This document shows, in pieces, positions 1-9,370 of a stretch of DNA of 64,000 bases. The translations under genes were made by a program, and so were the position numbers. Under the pieces are notes generated by a model that searched no databases, was not told where the DNA came from, and worked only from the letters and a program-made list of their open reading frames with translations. Source of the stretch: Hymenobacter setariae (GTDB lineage Bacteria > Bacteroidota > Bacteroidia > Cytophagales > Hymenobacteraceae); NCBI RefSeq assembly GCF_007713685.1, contig NZ_VMRJ01000001.1:1408129-1472128 (forward strand), read 5' to 3'. The stretch's first letter is position 1. The number at the start of each line of letters is the position of its first letter.

Positions 1-17
1 TTCTAAGTTCGATACGA

Positions 18-1094
18 ATGAGCTACCACGTACACATCACCCGCAAAGCCACTAATTGGGCCGATAAAAACGACCCCGCCACCATTACCCAGGCCGAGTG
101 GGAAGCTTACGTGGTAAGCGACGCCGAAATGCGGCTGAATAATCAATCAGAAGAGCCTGAACTCATAGCCGACCCTACCGAGATGCTCCACCCGGATGGG
201 CTAAGCATCTGGTTACCTTACACCGAGAGGAGCAAAGCCGGCCACTACGCCTGGTTTTACCACGACCAGGACCACGTAACGGTAGAAGGCCCCGATGAAG
301 AGATACTGGGCAAGATGCTGGCTATCGCCCACGCTCTACAAGCCCGCGTGCAAGGCGACGATGGCGAGTATTTTGACGACCCAGGCCAGCCCTACGGGTT
401 GCAGCCCGAAGACGACGGCCTAGCCTGGGCGGTATCAGATTTTCGGGAGTTTCAGACGACAGCCTCGGCCGAAGCCGCGCAGCCGCTGCTGCAAGCGCTG
501 GCGCGGCAGGGCCTCGACTACCGCACCAGCCAAGACAACGGGCAGGTGGCCTTCGACCCTTCCTTTGCCAATAATCAGCTCATCAGCAAGTTTATTATCA
601 AGCTGCGGCTCGCCGATTTTGAGCGGGGCAGCCAAGCACTGGCCGACCTGAATCAGCACGCCCTCAGCCAAGTAGACCCCAGCCATTATTTGTTCAGCTT
701 TTCCGATGAAGAGCTGTTTGACCTGCTAGTGAAGCCCGACGAGTGGAGCGCCTTCGATGTGACGCTGGCGGGCCAGCAGCTGCGGCAGCGCGGGCGCGAC
801 ATCTCGCCCGATACCTTACAGCTGCTGCGGCAGCGCCGCGTGGCCGAGCTAGCCCAACCCGACCAAGAGCATAGCGCCTGGGTGAAAGGCGGCTATGTGT
901 CGGCCCTCCTAGGCGGCTTTTTAGGTATAGTGGTGGGGTACCAGCTGTACTTCAGCCGCAAGCAGCTGCCCGATGGGCGGCGCATGTACGTGTACTCTGC
1001 CCGCGACCGCGTACACGGCATTCGCATCCTGGTGCTGGGCATCATCATGTTCTTGCTGCTACTAACTGCCCGGCTTATTCGGCTGATGAACTAG
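18..1094 (+). CDS. Uncharacterised protein with two C-terminal membrane segments
   Basis: A 358-residue protein of unknown function. The N-terminal ~115 residues are soluble and acidic, with a pattern (MSYHVHITR..., a conserved Trp near residue 14, QGDDGEYF near 112-119) that resembles a widespread uncharacterised domain often found alone; this is from memory and not a firm family call. The middle is soluble and helical. Two hydrophobic stretches lie near the C terminus (about 294-312 and 337-353) with a basic, Arg-rich link between them, so the protein is probably anchored in the inner membrane with its N-terminal domain in the cytoplasm. The ATG at 18 is only 17 bases from the window edge, so upstream signals cannot be judged. 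No neighbour gives a clue to its role. Confidence 0.75.
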   Translation: MSYHVHITRKATNWADKNDPATITQAEWEAYVVSDAEMRLNNQSEEPELIADPTEMLHPDGLSIWLPYTERSKAGHYAWFYHDQDHVTVEGPDEEILGKMLAIAHALQARVQGDDGEYFDDPGQPYGLQPEDDGLAWAVSDFREFQTTASAEAAQPLLQALARQGLDYRTSQDNGQVAFDPSFANNQLISKFIIKLRLADFERGSQALADLNQHALSQVDPSHYLFSFSDEELFDLLVKPDEWSAFDVTLAGQQLRQRGRDISPDTLQLLRQRRVAELAQPDQEHSAWVKGGYVSALLGGFLGIVVGYQLYFSRKQLPDGRRMYVYSARDRVHGIRILVLGIIMFLLLLTARLIRLMN

Positions 1095-1219
1095 CTGACA
1101 ACGAGCGTTGAGGCTGCGCCAAGTGGTAGGCAGGCACCTTGTGCCCTAGGTCACAATTCGCTCTATTCCTGCGGCTCAATTAAGAAGTATAAGGGCTGCC
1201 ATCCGGGGGCATAAACACC

Positions 1220-1227
1220 TAATTTTG
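1220..1227 (+). promoter_or_regulatory. Candidate -7 element of a Bacteroidota promoter
   Basis: TAATTTTG fits the Bacteroidota -7 consensus TAnnTTTG. It lies about 100 bases before the ATG at 1331. No convincing -33 TTG is seen at the usual distance, so the call is tentative. Confidence 0.35.
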
Positions 1228-1330
1228 TGAGTGTATGGAGAATCACTGCCGGAATTAGTATTGGTGCCAAGTACTGCCCCTATGCCTCGTGAGCAATGAT
1301 GTATTTACCAGGTAATAACCCGCTTGCTTT

Positions 1331-2710
1331 ATGACTAAAAAATTACTTTTTCTCGGCTTGCTACTGAGCTGCCTGACCTTGGCTCGGCCAGGCGCGGCGC
1401 AGGTAGTCCAATACCTGCCCCCACTGGTAGCGGCGCACGCGATGCCGCCCGGCCTAGTGGGCGTGAGCCGGGTAGTAGATGCCCGGCCGAGTAGCCCACC
1501 GACACTCGGCTACTCACTCTCGGGCGGGGCTGGCCCGCAGCCAGTGACATTTGCGCAACCCCTTGCCCCTACTTTATTGGCGTTTTTGCAGCAGCAAGTA
1601 CCGCCAAGCGAGATTCCCGGCCGGGAACTGGTGATGAGGCTAACCCGACTTGAACTAGAAGAGCTGAAGCTACAGGCGGTGGCGCGCCTGGAAGCTGAGT
1701 TTTACCTGATGGCGCCCGACAGCAGCTACCAGTTGGTGGCCCGTTGCACGGAGGCAGCCCAGCGCCCTATAACTGGCAGGCGCGAGGTGTCCTTAATTGT
1801 TCATAGCCAAAATTTGAGCGACGTACTGCAGAGGGCATTGAATACAGGTGGCAATCTGACGCAATGGCTGCCCAATGGGCCGCGCCGCTCGAATAGCCAA
1901 TTGCAGGCCCCCAAGTCAGTCGGGCCCGCTGGCCCGCGCTGGCCTATTCTGGCTGAGGGCGCCACGCGCCGGCCGGGCTTTTACCGCACCTTCGATGATT
2001 TTAGAAACAACAGGCCAACCGAAGCCGACCGCCTAGAAGTGGAGCGCCACCCAAATAGCAACGCCGAGCGCGCCGATGATTATGGGGTAGCGCCCTACTA
2101 CCGCGAGGCCAATGGCCGGCGCAAGCCCGCCACCATTTACTGGGGATTTTCCGATGGGCAGCATGCTTACATTCGGTTCGATTTCACCTATTATCGGCTC
2201 CTGCCGCAGCCTGGCGGCTTTATGTTCGACACCCAGGCGAAACTTCGCAGCACCGGCGCGCTTTACGTCATGGGCGGGATTTACCCTACGGCTTCTATAA
2301 AGCCGCGCGAACGCTACGAGATAGATTTGGACGCAGGCACCGGCGTGCCTTTCCTACCCGCGCATCATGCACTCAACCCGCAGAGCCAGTTACTTAACCC
2401 GCAGAGCCGGCCAACGCAGCTACTGATTTACCGTCCCCGGTCGGCCAAAGGGCCGGCCGCGCAAATACGCCTGGCTCCTGACCAGCCGGCACAAAGCCTA
2501 GCCGCAGGCGAATACCTGCAGTTTTCGCCCCCTGCCGACCAGCCGCTAACCGTGCGCGTACAGCTGGCCGGCGGTGGTGAAGCCACCTTGCCCATACTTC
2601 CCACCGCCGAAACCGCCGTTTATTTGCAGTGCCGCCCAGGCCAGGCCGTCCCGCTTCAACAAGTGAAAGTTGAAGTAGGCGCCGCCGCCGTCTCGCGCCT
2701 AGTAGACTGA
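1331..2710 (+). CDS. Secreted protein of unknown function
   Basis: A 459-residue protein with a clear Sec signal peptide (MTKKLLFLGLLLSCLTL, cleavage near AAQ at 22-24), so it is periplasmic or in the outer membrane. No domain is recognised. The first half is rich in Pro and Leu; the second half reads like small beta-sandwich segments (alternating hydrophobic residues, many Tyr/Phe). Near residues 348-360 a short tandem duplication gives LNPQS twice (18-base units at 2372-2389 and 2393-2410). It ends three bases before the convergent stop of the next gene, so the two transcripts must overlap or share a termination zone. Confidence 0.7.
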   Translation: MTKKLLFLGLLLSCLTLARPGAAQVVQYLPPLVAAHAMPPGLVGVSRVVDARPSSPPTLGYSLSGGAGPQPVTFAQPLAPTLLAFLQQQVPPSEIPGRELVMRLTRLELEELKLQAVARLEAEFYLMAPDSSYQLVARCTEAAQRPITGRREVSLIVHSQNLSDVLQRALNTGGNLTQWLPNGPRRSNSQLQAPKSVGPAGPRWPILAEGATRRPGFYRTFDDFRNNRPTEADRLEVERHPNSNAERADDYGVAPYYREANGRRKPATIYWGFSDGQHAYIRFDFTYYRLLPQPGGFMFDTQAKLRSTGALYVMGGIYPTASIKPRERYEIDLDAGTGVPFLPAHHALNPQSQLLNPQSRPTQLLIYRPRSAKGPAAQIRLAPDQPAQSLAAGEYLQFSPPADQPLTVRVQLAGGGEATLPILPTAETAVYLQCRPGQAVPLQQVKVEVGAAAVSRLVD

Positions 2711-2713
2711 GGC

Positions 2714-3094
2714 CTACTCTAACTCCTTATTCGGGTCCCAGTAAAGCTTTTCAAAATCGACCACTGTGTCGTCTTCCACGCGCACGCCCTCGGCTTCTAG
2801 GCGCTCCTGCATGGCGGTGGGCGTGGGAAAGTGGTGCAGTCCCGTGAGCTGCCCGAGGCGATTGACGACCCGGTGAGCGGGCACGGGTTCTTCGTTCTGG
2901 AGGGTGAGGGCGTCGAGGTTGGCGGCCATGAGGGCGTAGCCCACGGTACGGGCGCCGCGCCCGCTTCCTAGGTACCTCGCAATGGCGCCGTAGCTCGTCA
3001 CGCGGCCCGGCGGCACGAGGCGCGTAACCTGGTGTACATCTTGGAAAAAATTACGCTCTTCGGAGGGGGCGGCGGGGGCAGTGGGCTTCTTCAT
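2714..3094 (-). CDS. MGMT/Ogt-family protein lacking the acceptor cysteine (alkyltransferase-like)
   Basis: A 126-residue protein with the DNA-binding domain of O6-alkylguanine-DNA alkyltransferases: the helix-turn-helix part (VPPGRVTSYGAIARYLG, about 27-43), the GARTVGYALMAAN part, and the active-site loop. In true enzymes the loop reads PCHRV; here it is PAHRV (residues 72-76), so Ala73 replaces the alkyl-accepting Cys. It therefore cannot repair by alkyl transfer and is best read as an ATL-like protein that could recognise O6-alkylguanine and flag it for another pathway, as known for ATL proteins. The frame is open upstream to 3274, but the 60 extra residues have no family match, so MKKPTAP at 3094 is chosen. 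It is divergent from the efflux operon. Confidence 0.85.
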   Translation of the reverse strand: MKKPTAPAAPSEERNFFQDVHQVTRLVPPGRVTSYGAIARYLGSGRGARTVGYALMAANLDALTLQNEEPVPAHRVVNRLGQLTGLHHFPTPTAMQERLEAEGVRVEDDTVVDFEKLYWDPNKELE

Positions 3095-3268
3095 AAGTAG
3101 GGCGTAAATGGGGGCGCAGAAGTGCAACTTAGCCCTATCTGGTGCGTCCTTTGGCTCTAGCTGAACCCAAAGGAAGCGCGCTCGGTTGTCGGAGCCCGCC
3201 CCGCCGGTTCGCTTGTTCTTGTTTATCTGCTGGTTAAGCAGCGCCGCGCCGCCTCCTACTTTTCTGAT

Positions 3269-4366
3269 TTGCACTTTCTAGTCCGCCTGCCCGCTCCTAT
3301 CCGCGCCCTGCGCCTATCGCCTACAGCCTGCTTGCTCGTGGCCAGCGGCGCCCTGCTCGCCGCCTGCCACGCCAAGCCCGACGAGGCCAAAGGCGGTGGT
3401 GGCAAGGGCGATAAAAAAAATAGCGGCCCCGCCCTGGTCGATGTGCTTGTGGCCCGCCCGTCGTCGGTGAGCGACTCGGTAGAAGCCAACGGCACCGTGG
3501 TGGCCAACGACTTTGTGGAGCTGCACCCAGAGGTGAGCGGTCGCATTATCAGCCTCAACGTGCAGGAAGGCCGCCGCGTGAGCAAGGGCACAATCATCGC
3601 CCGCATCAACGACGCCGACCTGCGCGCCCAGCTTCAAAAAACCAATGCTGTGCTGCGCGTGGCTCAGCTTTCGGTCAATCGCCTCGAAAAGCTGTTGAAG
3701 GTGCAGGGCGTAAACCAAGCCGACTACGACCTAGCTGTGAGCCAGGTGCAGAGCGGCCAGGCCGACGCCGCCTACACGCAGGCACTCATCGCCAAAACCG
3801 TAGTGCGGGCGCCCTTTACCGGTGTCCTAGGTCTGCGCCAGGTGAGCCCCGGCGCCTACGTGACGCCCGCTACCATCATCGCCACCTTGCAGGCCGACAA
3901 TAAGTTGAAGGTCGATTTCACCTTGCCCGAGGCTTATAATGCCTTGGTGCAGCCCGGCGCAAAAGTGACGGTGAATTTCGGTGGCAACCCGCCGCGCCGC
4001 TACTCGGCAACGGTGCAAGCCCTGGAAAGCCAGATAAACCAAACCACTCGCAACCTGACCGTGCGTGCCCTGCTGCCGGCTGGCGCACAGGTGAGCCCTG
4101 GCGCGTTTGCCCGCGTGCAGGTGCCCACCGGCGCGGCGCGGCAGCGCGTGGTAGTGCCCACCAATGCCATCATGCCGGGCGACAAGTCGGACCAGGTAGT
4201 GCTAGTAAAGCACGGCAAGGCCCAGATGCAAAACGTGAAAACCGGTGACCGCCAAAACGATAAAATTGCCATTGTGAGTGGCCTAGCTACCGGCGACTCG
4301 GTAGTGACCAACGGCGTGCTGTTTACGCAGCCCGGCAAGCCGGTGAAGGTGCGCGGTGTGAAGTAA
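3269..4366 (+). CDS. RND efflux pump periplasmic adaptor (membrane fusion protein), lipoprotein
   Basis: A 365-residue AcrA/MexA-type adaptor that bridges the inner-membrane pump and the outer-membrane channel encoded downstream. A lipoprotein signal with lipobox LLAAC puts the acylated Cys at residue 33. Barrel-sandwich (lipoyl-like) halves are seen at about 70-110 (VSGRIISLNVQEGRRVSKG) and 170-210 (VVRAPFTGVLGLRQVSPG), separated by a short alpha-helical hairpin; beta-barrel and membrane-proximal domains follow. The start is a TTG at 3269; no in-frame ATG exists before the signal peptide. It is the first gene of an operon with the pump (98 bases downstream) and the TolC-like channel. No regulator gene is adjacent. 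Confidence 0.92.
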   Translation: MHFLVRLPAPIRALRLSPTACLLVASGALLAACHAKPDEAKGGGGKGDKKNSGPALVDVLVARPSSVSDSVEANGTVVANDFVELHPEVSGRIISLNVQEGRRVSKGTIIARINDADLRAQLQKTNAVLRVAQLSVNRLEKLLKVQGVNQADYDLAVSQVQSGQADAAYTQALIAKTVVRAPFTGVLGLRQVSPGAYVTPATIIATLQADNKLKVDFTLPEAYNALVQPGAKVTVNFGGNPPRRYSATVQALESQINQTTRNLTVRALLPAGAQVSPGAFARVQVPTGAARQRVVVPTNAIMPGDKSDQVVLVKHGKAQMQNVKTGDRQNDKIAIVSGLATGDSVVTNGVLFTQPGKPVKVRGVK

Positions 4367-4387
4367 ACAAGTTTGCTTGATAGAAAC

Positions 4388-4450
4388 CGTCTGTCATACT
4401 TATCTGGCGTCCGCGCAGCAAAGCGGCGCCGAAGCATAACAGACGTCTTT
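4388..4450. repeat. Degenerate copy of the palindromic intergenic repeat
   Basis: The gap between adaptor and pump genes holds a short inverted repeat (CGTCTGT at 4388-4394 against ACAGACG at 4439-4445) and ends GCATAACAGACGT. The gap before the TolC-like gene ends GCATAACGGACGT. The two look like members of one dispersed repeat family, this copy being the more decayed. Confidence 0.5.
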
Positions 4451-4464
4451 TACAACTATACAAA

Positions 4465-7400
4465 ATGAATATATCCGAGCTATCCCTCAAGCGCCCGGTG
4501 CTGGCGACGGTTTTCAACCTGCTGCTCATCCTGTTTGGGGCGGTGGGCTTTTCGTTTTTGGCCTTGCGCGACTACCCGGCCATTGACCCGCCGATTATTA
4601 GCGTGAGCACTTCCTACACCGGTGCCAACGCAGATGTTATTGAAAACCAAATAACGGAGCCGCTAGAAAAGCAGATTAACGGCATTCCGGGCATCAAGTC
4701 TATTACTTCCAGCTCGTCGCTGGGTAGCAGTAATATCACCGTCGAATTTAACCTTGATGTGGACCTAGAGGCCGCTGCCTCCGATGTGCGCGACAAGGTG
4801 GGCCAAGGTGTGCGCTCACTGCCACAAGACATCGACGCGCCGCCGGTGGTGGCCAAGTCAGACGCCAACTCGGACAACATCTTGATTCTGGCCGTGCAGA
4901 GCCGCACCAAGAACCTGATGGACCTGAGCGACTTTGCGGAAAACAACTTACAGCAGCGCTTCCAAACGATTGACGGCGTATCGGCCATCAACATCTTTGG
5001 GCAGCAGCGCTACGCCATGCGCCTGTGGCTCGACCCGGCCAAGATGGACGCTTTTCAGGTGTCGTTTACGAACGTGCAACAGGCCCTGAACGCGGAGAAC
5101 GTGGAAGTGCCAGCCGGTAAAATCTACGGCGGCCAAACCGAGCTGACCATCCGCACGATGGCGCGCTTCACGACTGAGGCGCAGTTCCGCAACCTCATTT
5201 TGCGCGAAGACAAAAACGGCATCGTGCGCCTCGGCGACGTGGCCCGGGTGGTCCTAGGTCCCGAAAGCTACGAGCAGGCTTGGAAAGTGAACGGCGCCTA
5301 CGCCATTGGCTTGGCCGTGGTGCCGCAGCCGGGCTCCAACTACGTGGCCATCGCCGACGAATTTAACAAACGCCTGGCCGAGGTACAGAAGGAAAATAAG
5401 TCGGATATCCAGATGCGGATTTTGACCGACAACACCAAAATCGTGCGTAGCTCGATTGAGGAAGTAGAGGAAACGCTGATTATTTCCTTCGGCTTGGTGG
5501 TGGTCGTGATTTTCTTCTTCTTCCGCAACTGGCTCACGGCCTTGCGCCCACTCATCGACATTCCGATTTCGCTGGTGGCCACGTTCTTTATCATGTACCT
5601 AGCGGGCTTCACCATCAATATCCTCACGCTCCTAGGTATCGTGCTGGCCACGGGCCTGGTAGTAGACGATGGTATTGTGGTGACGGAGAACATATTCCGC
5701 AAGCTCGAAGAGGGCATGGATATCAAAACGGCGGCACTGGAGGGCAGTAAGGAAATCTTCTTCGCCGTTATCTCGACCTCGCTCACGCTGGCGGTAGTGT
5801 TCTTGCCAGTAATATTTCTGGAAGGCTTCACGGGGCGCTTGTTCCGCGAGTTTGGGGTAGTAGTAGCGGGGGCGGTGCTGATTTCGGCCTTCGTGTCGCT
5901 CACCATCACGCCGGTGCTCAACGTGGTGCTGCACCGCGAAAACACCAACAAGGAAGGCAGTGGCCACGGCAAGTTTTACGACATGACCGAGCCCTTCTTC
6001 CAAGGCATGGAAAACTGGTACGGGCGCATTGTGGGCGGCTTTTTGAAAGTGCGTGCCCTAGCTTGGGTAGTAGTGGCCGCCTGCGCTGGCCTCATCTATT
6101 TCATCGGCAAGGGCATTCCCAATGAACTAGCGCCGCTCGAAGACCGCAGTAGCGTGCGCCTGACCCTGACTGGGCCGGAGGGCACGAGCTTCGACGCGAT
6201 GGAGAAAATTAGTAGCCAGGTGGCGGCTTTCGTGAGTGACTCGGTACCCGAAAACGACTTCGTATTCGCTCGCACGCCTGCCGGCGGCAGTGCCAATACG
6301 GCGCAGGTGCGCGCTGGCCTAGTGCCGCCCGACCAGCGCAAGCGCACCCAGGACCAGATAGCCAAGTACCTTACCAAGAGCACCAAGCGCTTCAACGACG
6401 CCCGCATTTTCGTAGTGCAGGAGCAAACCATCGCGGTGGGCTCGGGTGCCAAAAGCAGCGTGCCGGTGCAGTTTGTGCTTCAAAACACCGACCTAGAGAA
6501 GATAAAGGACGCGCTGCCCAAGTTCCTGGCCGCCGCTCGCCAAGACCCCACGTTCCAGAACGTAGACGCCAACCTCAAATTCAACAAGCCTGAGGTGCAG
6601 CTGACCTTCGACCGTCTTAAAATTAGGGACCTAGGGCTGACTACGCAAGACGTGGTGGCGGCTGTGCAGGGCGCCTTCGGTGGCCGGCGCATGGCTTACT
6701 TCCTGCTCAATGGCCGGCAGTACCAAGTAATCGGGCAGGTAGACCGCAACTCGCGCAGCGCTCCCAACGACATCAGCCGCCTCTACGTCACCAACAGCCG
6801 CGGCGAGAGCATCCCACTATCGTCGGTGGTGCACCAGACCGAAAACTCCAACCCCAGCACGCTTTACCACTTCAACCGCCTAAAAGCGGCCACCTTATCG
6901 GCACAGCTGGCCGAGGGCAAAACAGTGGGCGACGGCGTGCGGGCCATGCAGGCCATTGCCGACAAGACGCTAGATGCCAGCTTCTCGACGGCGCTTACCG
7001 GCTCGTCGCGCGACTTTGCCGAGAGCTCGGGCAACACGGCCTTCGCCTTTATGCTGGCGCTAGTGCTCATTTATTTGCTGCTGGCAGCGCAGTTTGAGAG
7101 CTTCCGCGACCCACTCACCATCCTGCTCACTGTACCGCTGGCTTTGGCGGGCGCGCTGCTGAGCTTGTGGCTCATGGGCCAGACGCTCAATATCTTTTCG
7201 CAAATCGGGATGATTATGCTCATCGGCCTGGTGACCAAAAATGGTATCCTCATTGTGGAGTTTGCCAACCACCAGCGCGACGCCGGCCTACCCCTACGCG
7301 AGGCCGTGCGCCTAGCGGCGCAGCAGCGCTTGCGCCCCATCCTGATGACCTCGCTGGCTACTGCCCTAGGTGCCTTGCCCATTGCCCTCAGCCTCGGGGC

Positions 7401-7578
7401 GGCTAGCACAAGCCGCAAGCCGCTGGGCACTGTTATTGTGGGTGGCATTTTGTTCTCCTTGATTTTGACACTGTTGGTTATTCCGGCCGTGTACACCTTC
7501 ATCGGGAAGGAGCACAAGCCAGATATTACCGATGCCGAACCAATGCCCGTTCACGAGCCCGCCGAAGTAGCCGCGTAA
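4465..7578 (+). CDS. RND multidrug efflux pump, inner-membrane permease (AcrB/HAE1 type)
   Basis: A 1037-residue proton-driven drug exporter of the AcrB/MexB family, full length for the family. It begins with TM1 (MNISELSLKRPVLATVFNLL) and has the duplicated plan of two large periplasmic porter loops and twelve membrane helices. The TM4 proton-relay pair is present as VVDDGIVV, Asp401 and Asp402. The second-half helix cluster is at about 857-1010 and ends in a short cytoplasmic tail. With the adaptor before it and the TolC-like gene after it, it forms a complete tripartite efflux system across both membranes. Substrates cannot be read from the sequence. Confidence 0.96.
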   Translation: MNISELSLKRPVLATVFNLLLILFGAVGFSFLALRDYPAIDPPIISVSTSYTGANADVIENQITEPLEKQINGIPGIKSITSSSSLGSSNITVEFNLDVDLEAAASDVRDKVGQGVRSLPQDIDAPPVVAKSDANSDNILILAVQSRTKNLMDLSDFAENNLQQRFQTIDGVSAINIFGQQRYAMRLWLDPAKMDAFQVSFTNVQQALNAENVEVPAGKIYGGQTELTIRTMARFTTEAQFRNLILREDKNGIVRLGDVARVVLGPESYEQAWKVNGAYAIGLAVVPQPGSNYVAIADEFNKRLAEVQKENKSDIQMRILTDNTKIVRSSIEEVEETLIISFGLVVVVIFFFFRNWLTALRPLIDIPISLVATFFIMYLAGFTINILTLLGIVLATGLVVDDGIVVTENIFRKLEEGMDIKTAALEGSKEIFFAVISTSLTLAVVFLPVIFLEGFTGRLFREFGVVVAGAVLISAFVSLTITPVLNVVLHRENTNKEGSGHGKFYDMTEPFFQGMENWYGRIVGGFLKVRALAWVVVAACAGLIYFIGKGIPNELAPLEDRSSVRLTLTGPEGTSFDAMEKISSQVAAFVSDSVPENDFVFARTPAGGSANTAQVRAGLVPPDQRKRTQDQIAKYLTKSTKRFNDARIFVVQEQTIAVGSGAKSSVPVQFVLQNTDLEKIKDALPKFLAAARQDPTFQNVDANLKFNKPEVQLTFDRLKIRDLGLTTQDVVAAVQGAFGGRRMAYFLLNGRQYQVIGQVDRNSRSAPNDISRLYVTNSRGESIPLSSVVHQTENSNPSTLYHFNRLKAATLSAQLAEGKTVGDGVRAMQAIADKTLDASFSTALTGSSRDFAESSGNTAFAFMLALVLIYLLLAAQFESFRDPLTILLTVPLALAGALLSLWLMGQTLNIFSQIGMIMLIGLVTKNGILIVEFANHQRDAGLPLREAVRLAAQQRLRPILMTSLATALGALPIALSLGAASTSRKPLGTVIVGGILFSLILTLLVIPAVYTFIGKEHKPDITDAEPMPVHEPAEVAA

Positions 7579-7591
7579 AAAGTCGCTTGTC

Positions 7592-7685
7592 ATGCAGCGC
7601 GCAGCGAAGCATCTCGCGTGGCGCAGCAATTCTGAACGTTTTTGAAGTTAGTTCACCGTGCAAGATGCTTCGCTGCGCGCTGCAT
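7592..7685. repeat. Palindromic intergenic repeat (REP-like) with 22-bp perfect arms
   Basis: The left arm 7592-7613 (ATGCAGCGCGCAGCGAAGCA then TC) is the exact reverse complement of 7664-7685; the loop is 50 bases. The element sits between the pump stop and the TolC-like start. It can form a strong cruciform or RNA hairpin and could lower expression of the channel gene relative to the pump or protect mRNA ends. Confidence 0.85.
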
Positions 7686-7712
7686 AACGGACGTATTTGT
7701 TGCCATCTTTTC

Positions 7713-9065
7713 ATGAAACCGCTCCTCATTGGCCTAGGGCTATTTAGCCTCCCGCTTGCGGCCCTGGCCCAAACGCCTACCCCCGCTGTGCCCCCGCCCA
7801 CCGTGGCGGCGGCCGACAACCAGGCGCCTGTACTTACGCTGCGCGACGCACTACAAACGGCCCTTAAAAACAGCCTCGACATTCAAATTGGCCGAAACAA
7901 TGTCGAGGTTCAGAGCCTACAAAATACCTTAGGCTTTGCGGGCGGGCTGCCCACGGTGGGTTTGACTGCTAGCAACAACGTGGTGATTAACAACACCCGG
8001 CAGCAGTTTAATACCGGCGACCCGCGCCAAGCCACTGGCGCCCGCTCGACGCAGTACGCGGTGGGCCTGGCCGGCACCTACTTGCTTTATAATGGGGGCT
8101 ACGTGGTGGCCAACCGCAAGCGCCTAGGTGAGCTGCAGCAAATCAGCGAGTTTCAACTCAACTCGACGGTGCAGAACGTGCTGGCCGACGCCAGCCTCAA
8201 GTACTACGCCGTGGTGCAGCAGCAGCGCTATATCCGCACCCTAGAGGCCTCGGTAGAGGTGTCGCGCCAAAAGCTGCGCCTCATCGACGCCCGGCAAGCG
8301 GTGGGCCTGGCCAATAATGCCGACCGCTTTCAGGCCCAGCTCGACCTCAATGCCCAGCTGCAAACCCAGCAGCAGCAAGCGCTGGCTGCCCAGCAAGCCA
8401 AGGCCGACTTGCTACGCGCCCTCACGCTCGACCTAGCCACACCCGTGGCCGTAGAAGATACCATTCCGGTAGACCGCTCGCTGCGCTGGACCGACCTCGA
8501 AACGTCGCTGCAGCGCAACCCCGACCTGCTAGCCGCCGACCGCCAAGTGCGCGTGAACGAGCTCTTGGTGCGCCTGGCCCAGGCCAATCGCTACCCCGCT
8601 CTAAGCCTGAACGCGGGCACTAACTATAACCGCTCGCAGAATGCGGTTGGCAATACGCTCTTCAACCAGAGCTACGGCCCCTATGGGGGCCTAGGGCTTA
8701 CACTTCCTATTTACGCCGGTGGCGTGAACAAGCGCCTAGTCGACGTGGCCCGCGTGAACACCCGCACGGCCGAGGCCCAGCGCACCATTGTGCAGCAAAA
8801 CAACCTCGTGAATGCCCGCAAAGCGTGGCTGGCTTACGAGCAGACCCTGACCCTGGTCGATACCGCCGAACAGAACTACACCACCGCCCGCCGGCTGCTC
8901 AAGCTTATCCAGATGCGCCTCGATGCTGGCATTGCCACACTGGTCGATGTGCGCATTGCCCAGCAGAGCTTTGAAGATGCGGGCTACCGCTTGGTCACCT
9001 ATCGCTACAATGCCAAGTCGGCTGAGATAACGCTGCGCCAATTAGCGGCGCTGCTCGCGCCCTAG
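7713..9065 (+). CDS. TolC-family outer membrane efflux channel
   Basis: A 450-residue outer-membrane factor of the TolC/OprM family. The signal peptide is MKPLLIGLGLFSLPLAALAQ. The mature part has two repeats of long alpha-helical coiled-coil segments rich in Ala/Gln (for example the Gln-rich stretch near 215-235) alternating with short beta strands, as in TolC barrels; a typical GLTLPIYAGG-like strand is at about 330-340. The frame is open back to 7587, but that extension is simply translated palindromic repeat, so the ATG at 7713 directly before the signal peptide is the start. It completes the efflux operon; a strong hairpin follows at 9100-9168. Confidence 0.93.
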   Translation: MKPLLIGLGLFSLPLAALAQTPTPAVPPPTVAAADNQAPVLTLRDALQTALKNSLDIQIGRNNVEVQSLQNTLGFAGGLPTVGLTASNNVVINNTRQQFNTGDPRQATGARSTQYAVGLAGTYLLYNGGYVVANRKRLGELQQISEFQLNSTVQNVLADASLKYYAVVQQQRYIRTLEASVEVSRQKLRLIDARQAVGLANNADRFQAQLDLNAQLQTQQQQALAAQQAKADLLRALTLDLATPVAVEDTIPVDRSLRWTDLETSLQRNPDLLAADRQVRVNELLVRLAQANRYPALSLNAGTNYNRSQNAVGNTLFNQSYGPYGGLGLTLPIYAGGVNKRLVDVARVNTRTAEAQRTIVQQNNLVNARKAWLAYEQTLTLVDTAEQNYTTARRLLKLIQMRLDAGIATLVDVRIAQQSFEDAGYRLVTYRYNAKSAEITLRQLAALLAP

Positions 9066-9099
9066 GTCTCTTTTTTTGACTTTACCAGCTTTCAAGCAG

Positions 9100-9168
9100 G
9101 CGGCCGCGGCGGCGTCAATACTAGTCATTTTAGTAAAAACTCACTAGTATTGACGCCACCGCGGCCGC
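9100..9168. terminator. Long hairpin after the efflux operon
   Basis: Arms 9100-9125 and 9143-9168 are 26 bases with one mismatch (a G-U pair in RNA) and contain the NotI-like GCGGCCGC and ACTAGT palindromes; the loop is 17 bases. There is no long T tract. The position fits a terminator for the efflux operon. The rest of 9066-9370 is AT-rich and shows no gene; it should hold the promoter of the next gene. Confidence 0.75.
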
Positions 9169-9370
9169 TGTCTGTTGGCGGCAGATGGTTAGCAACTAAT
9201 ACGCCGCTAAAAACGGCTTCTAGATTGCGTAAACGCACATTTACGATAATCACAAGTTAACATTAAAACATTTCAGGACAGCGAGTTGTTAAAAGCTTTG
9301 TCTCATCGAAAAATGAGTCTAAAAGCTATTACTGCCGAGCTAAAATGGCAGCCAACAAACCCGCTAACTG

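Noticed and set aside
3095-3274. N-terminal extension of the MGMT-like gene to 3274
   Set aside because: The 60 extra residues have no match and would overlap the start of the divergent efflux adaptor gene.
7587-7712. N-terminal extension of the TolC-like gene
   Set aside because: It is translated palindromic repeat; the signal peptide starts at 7713.
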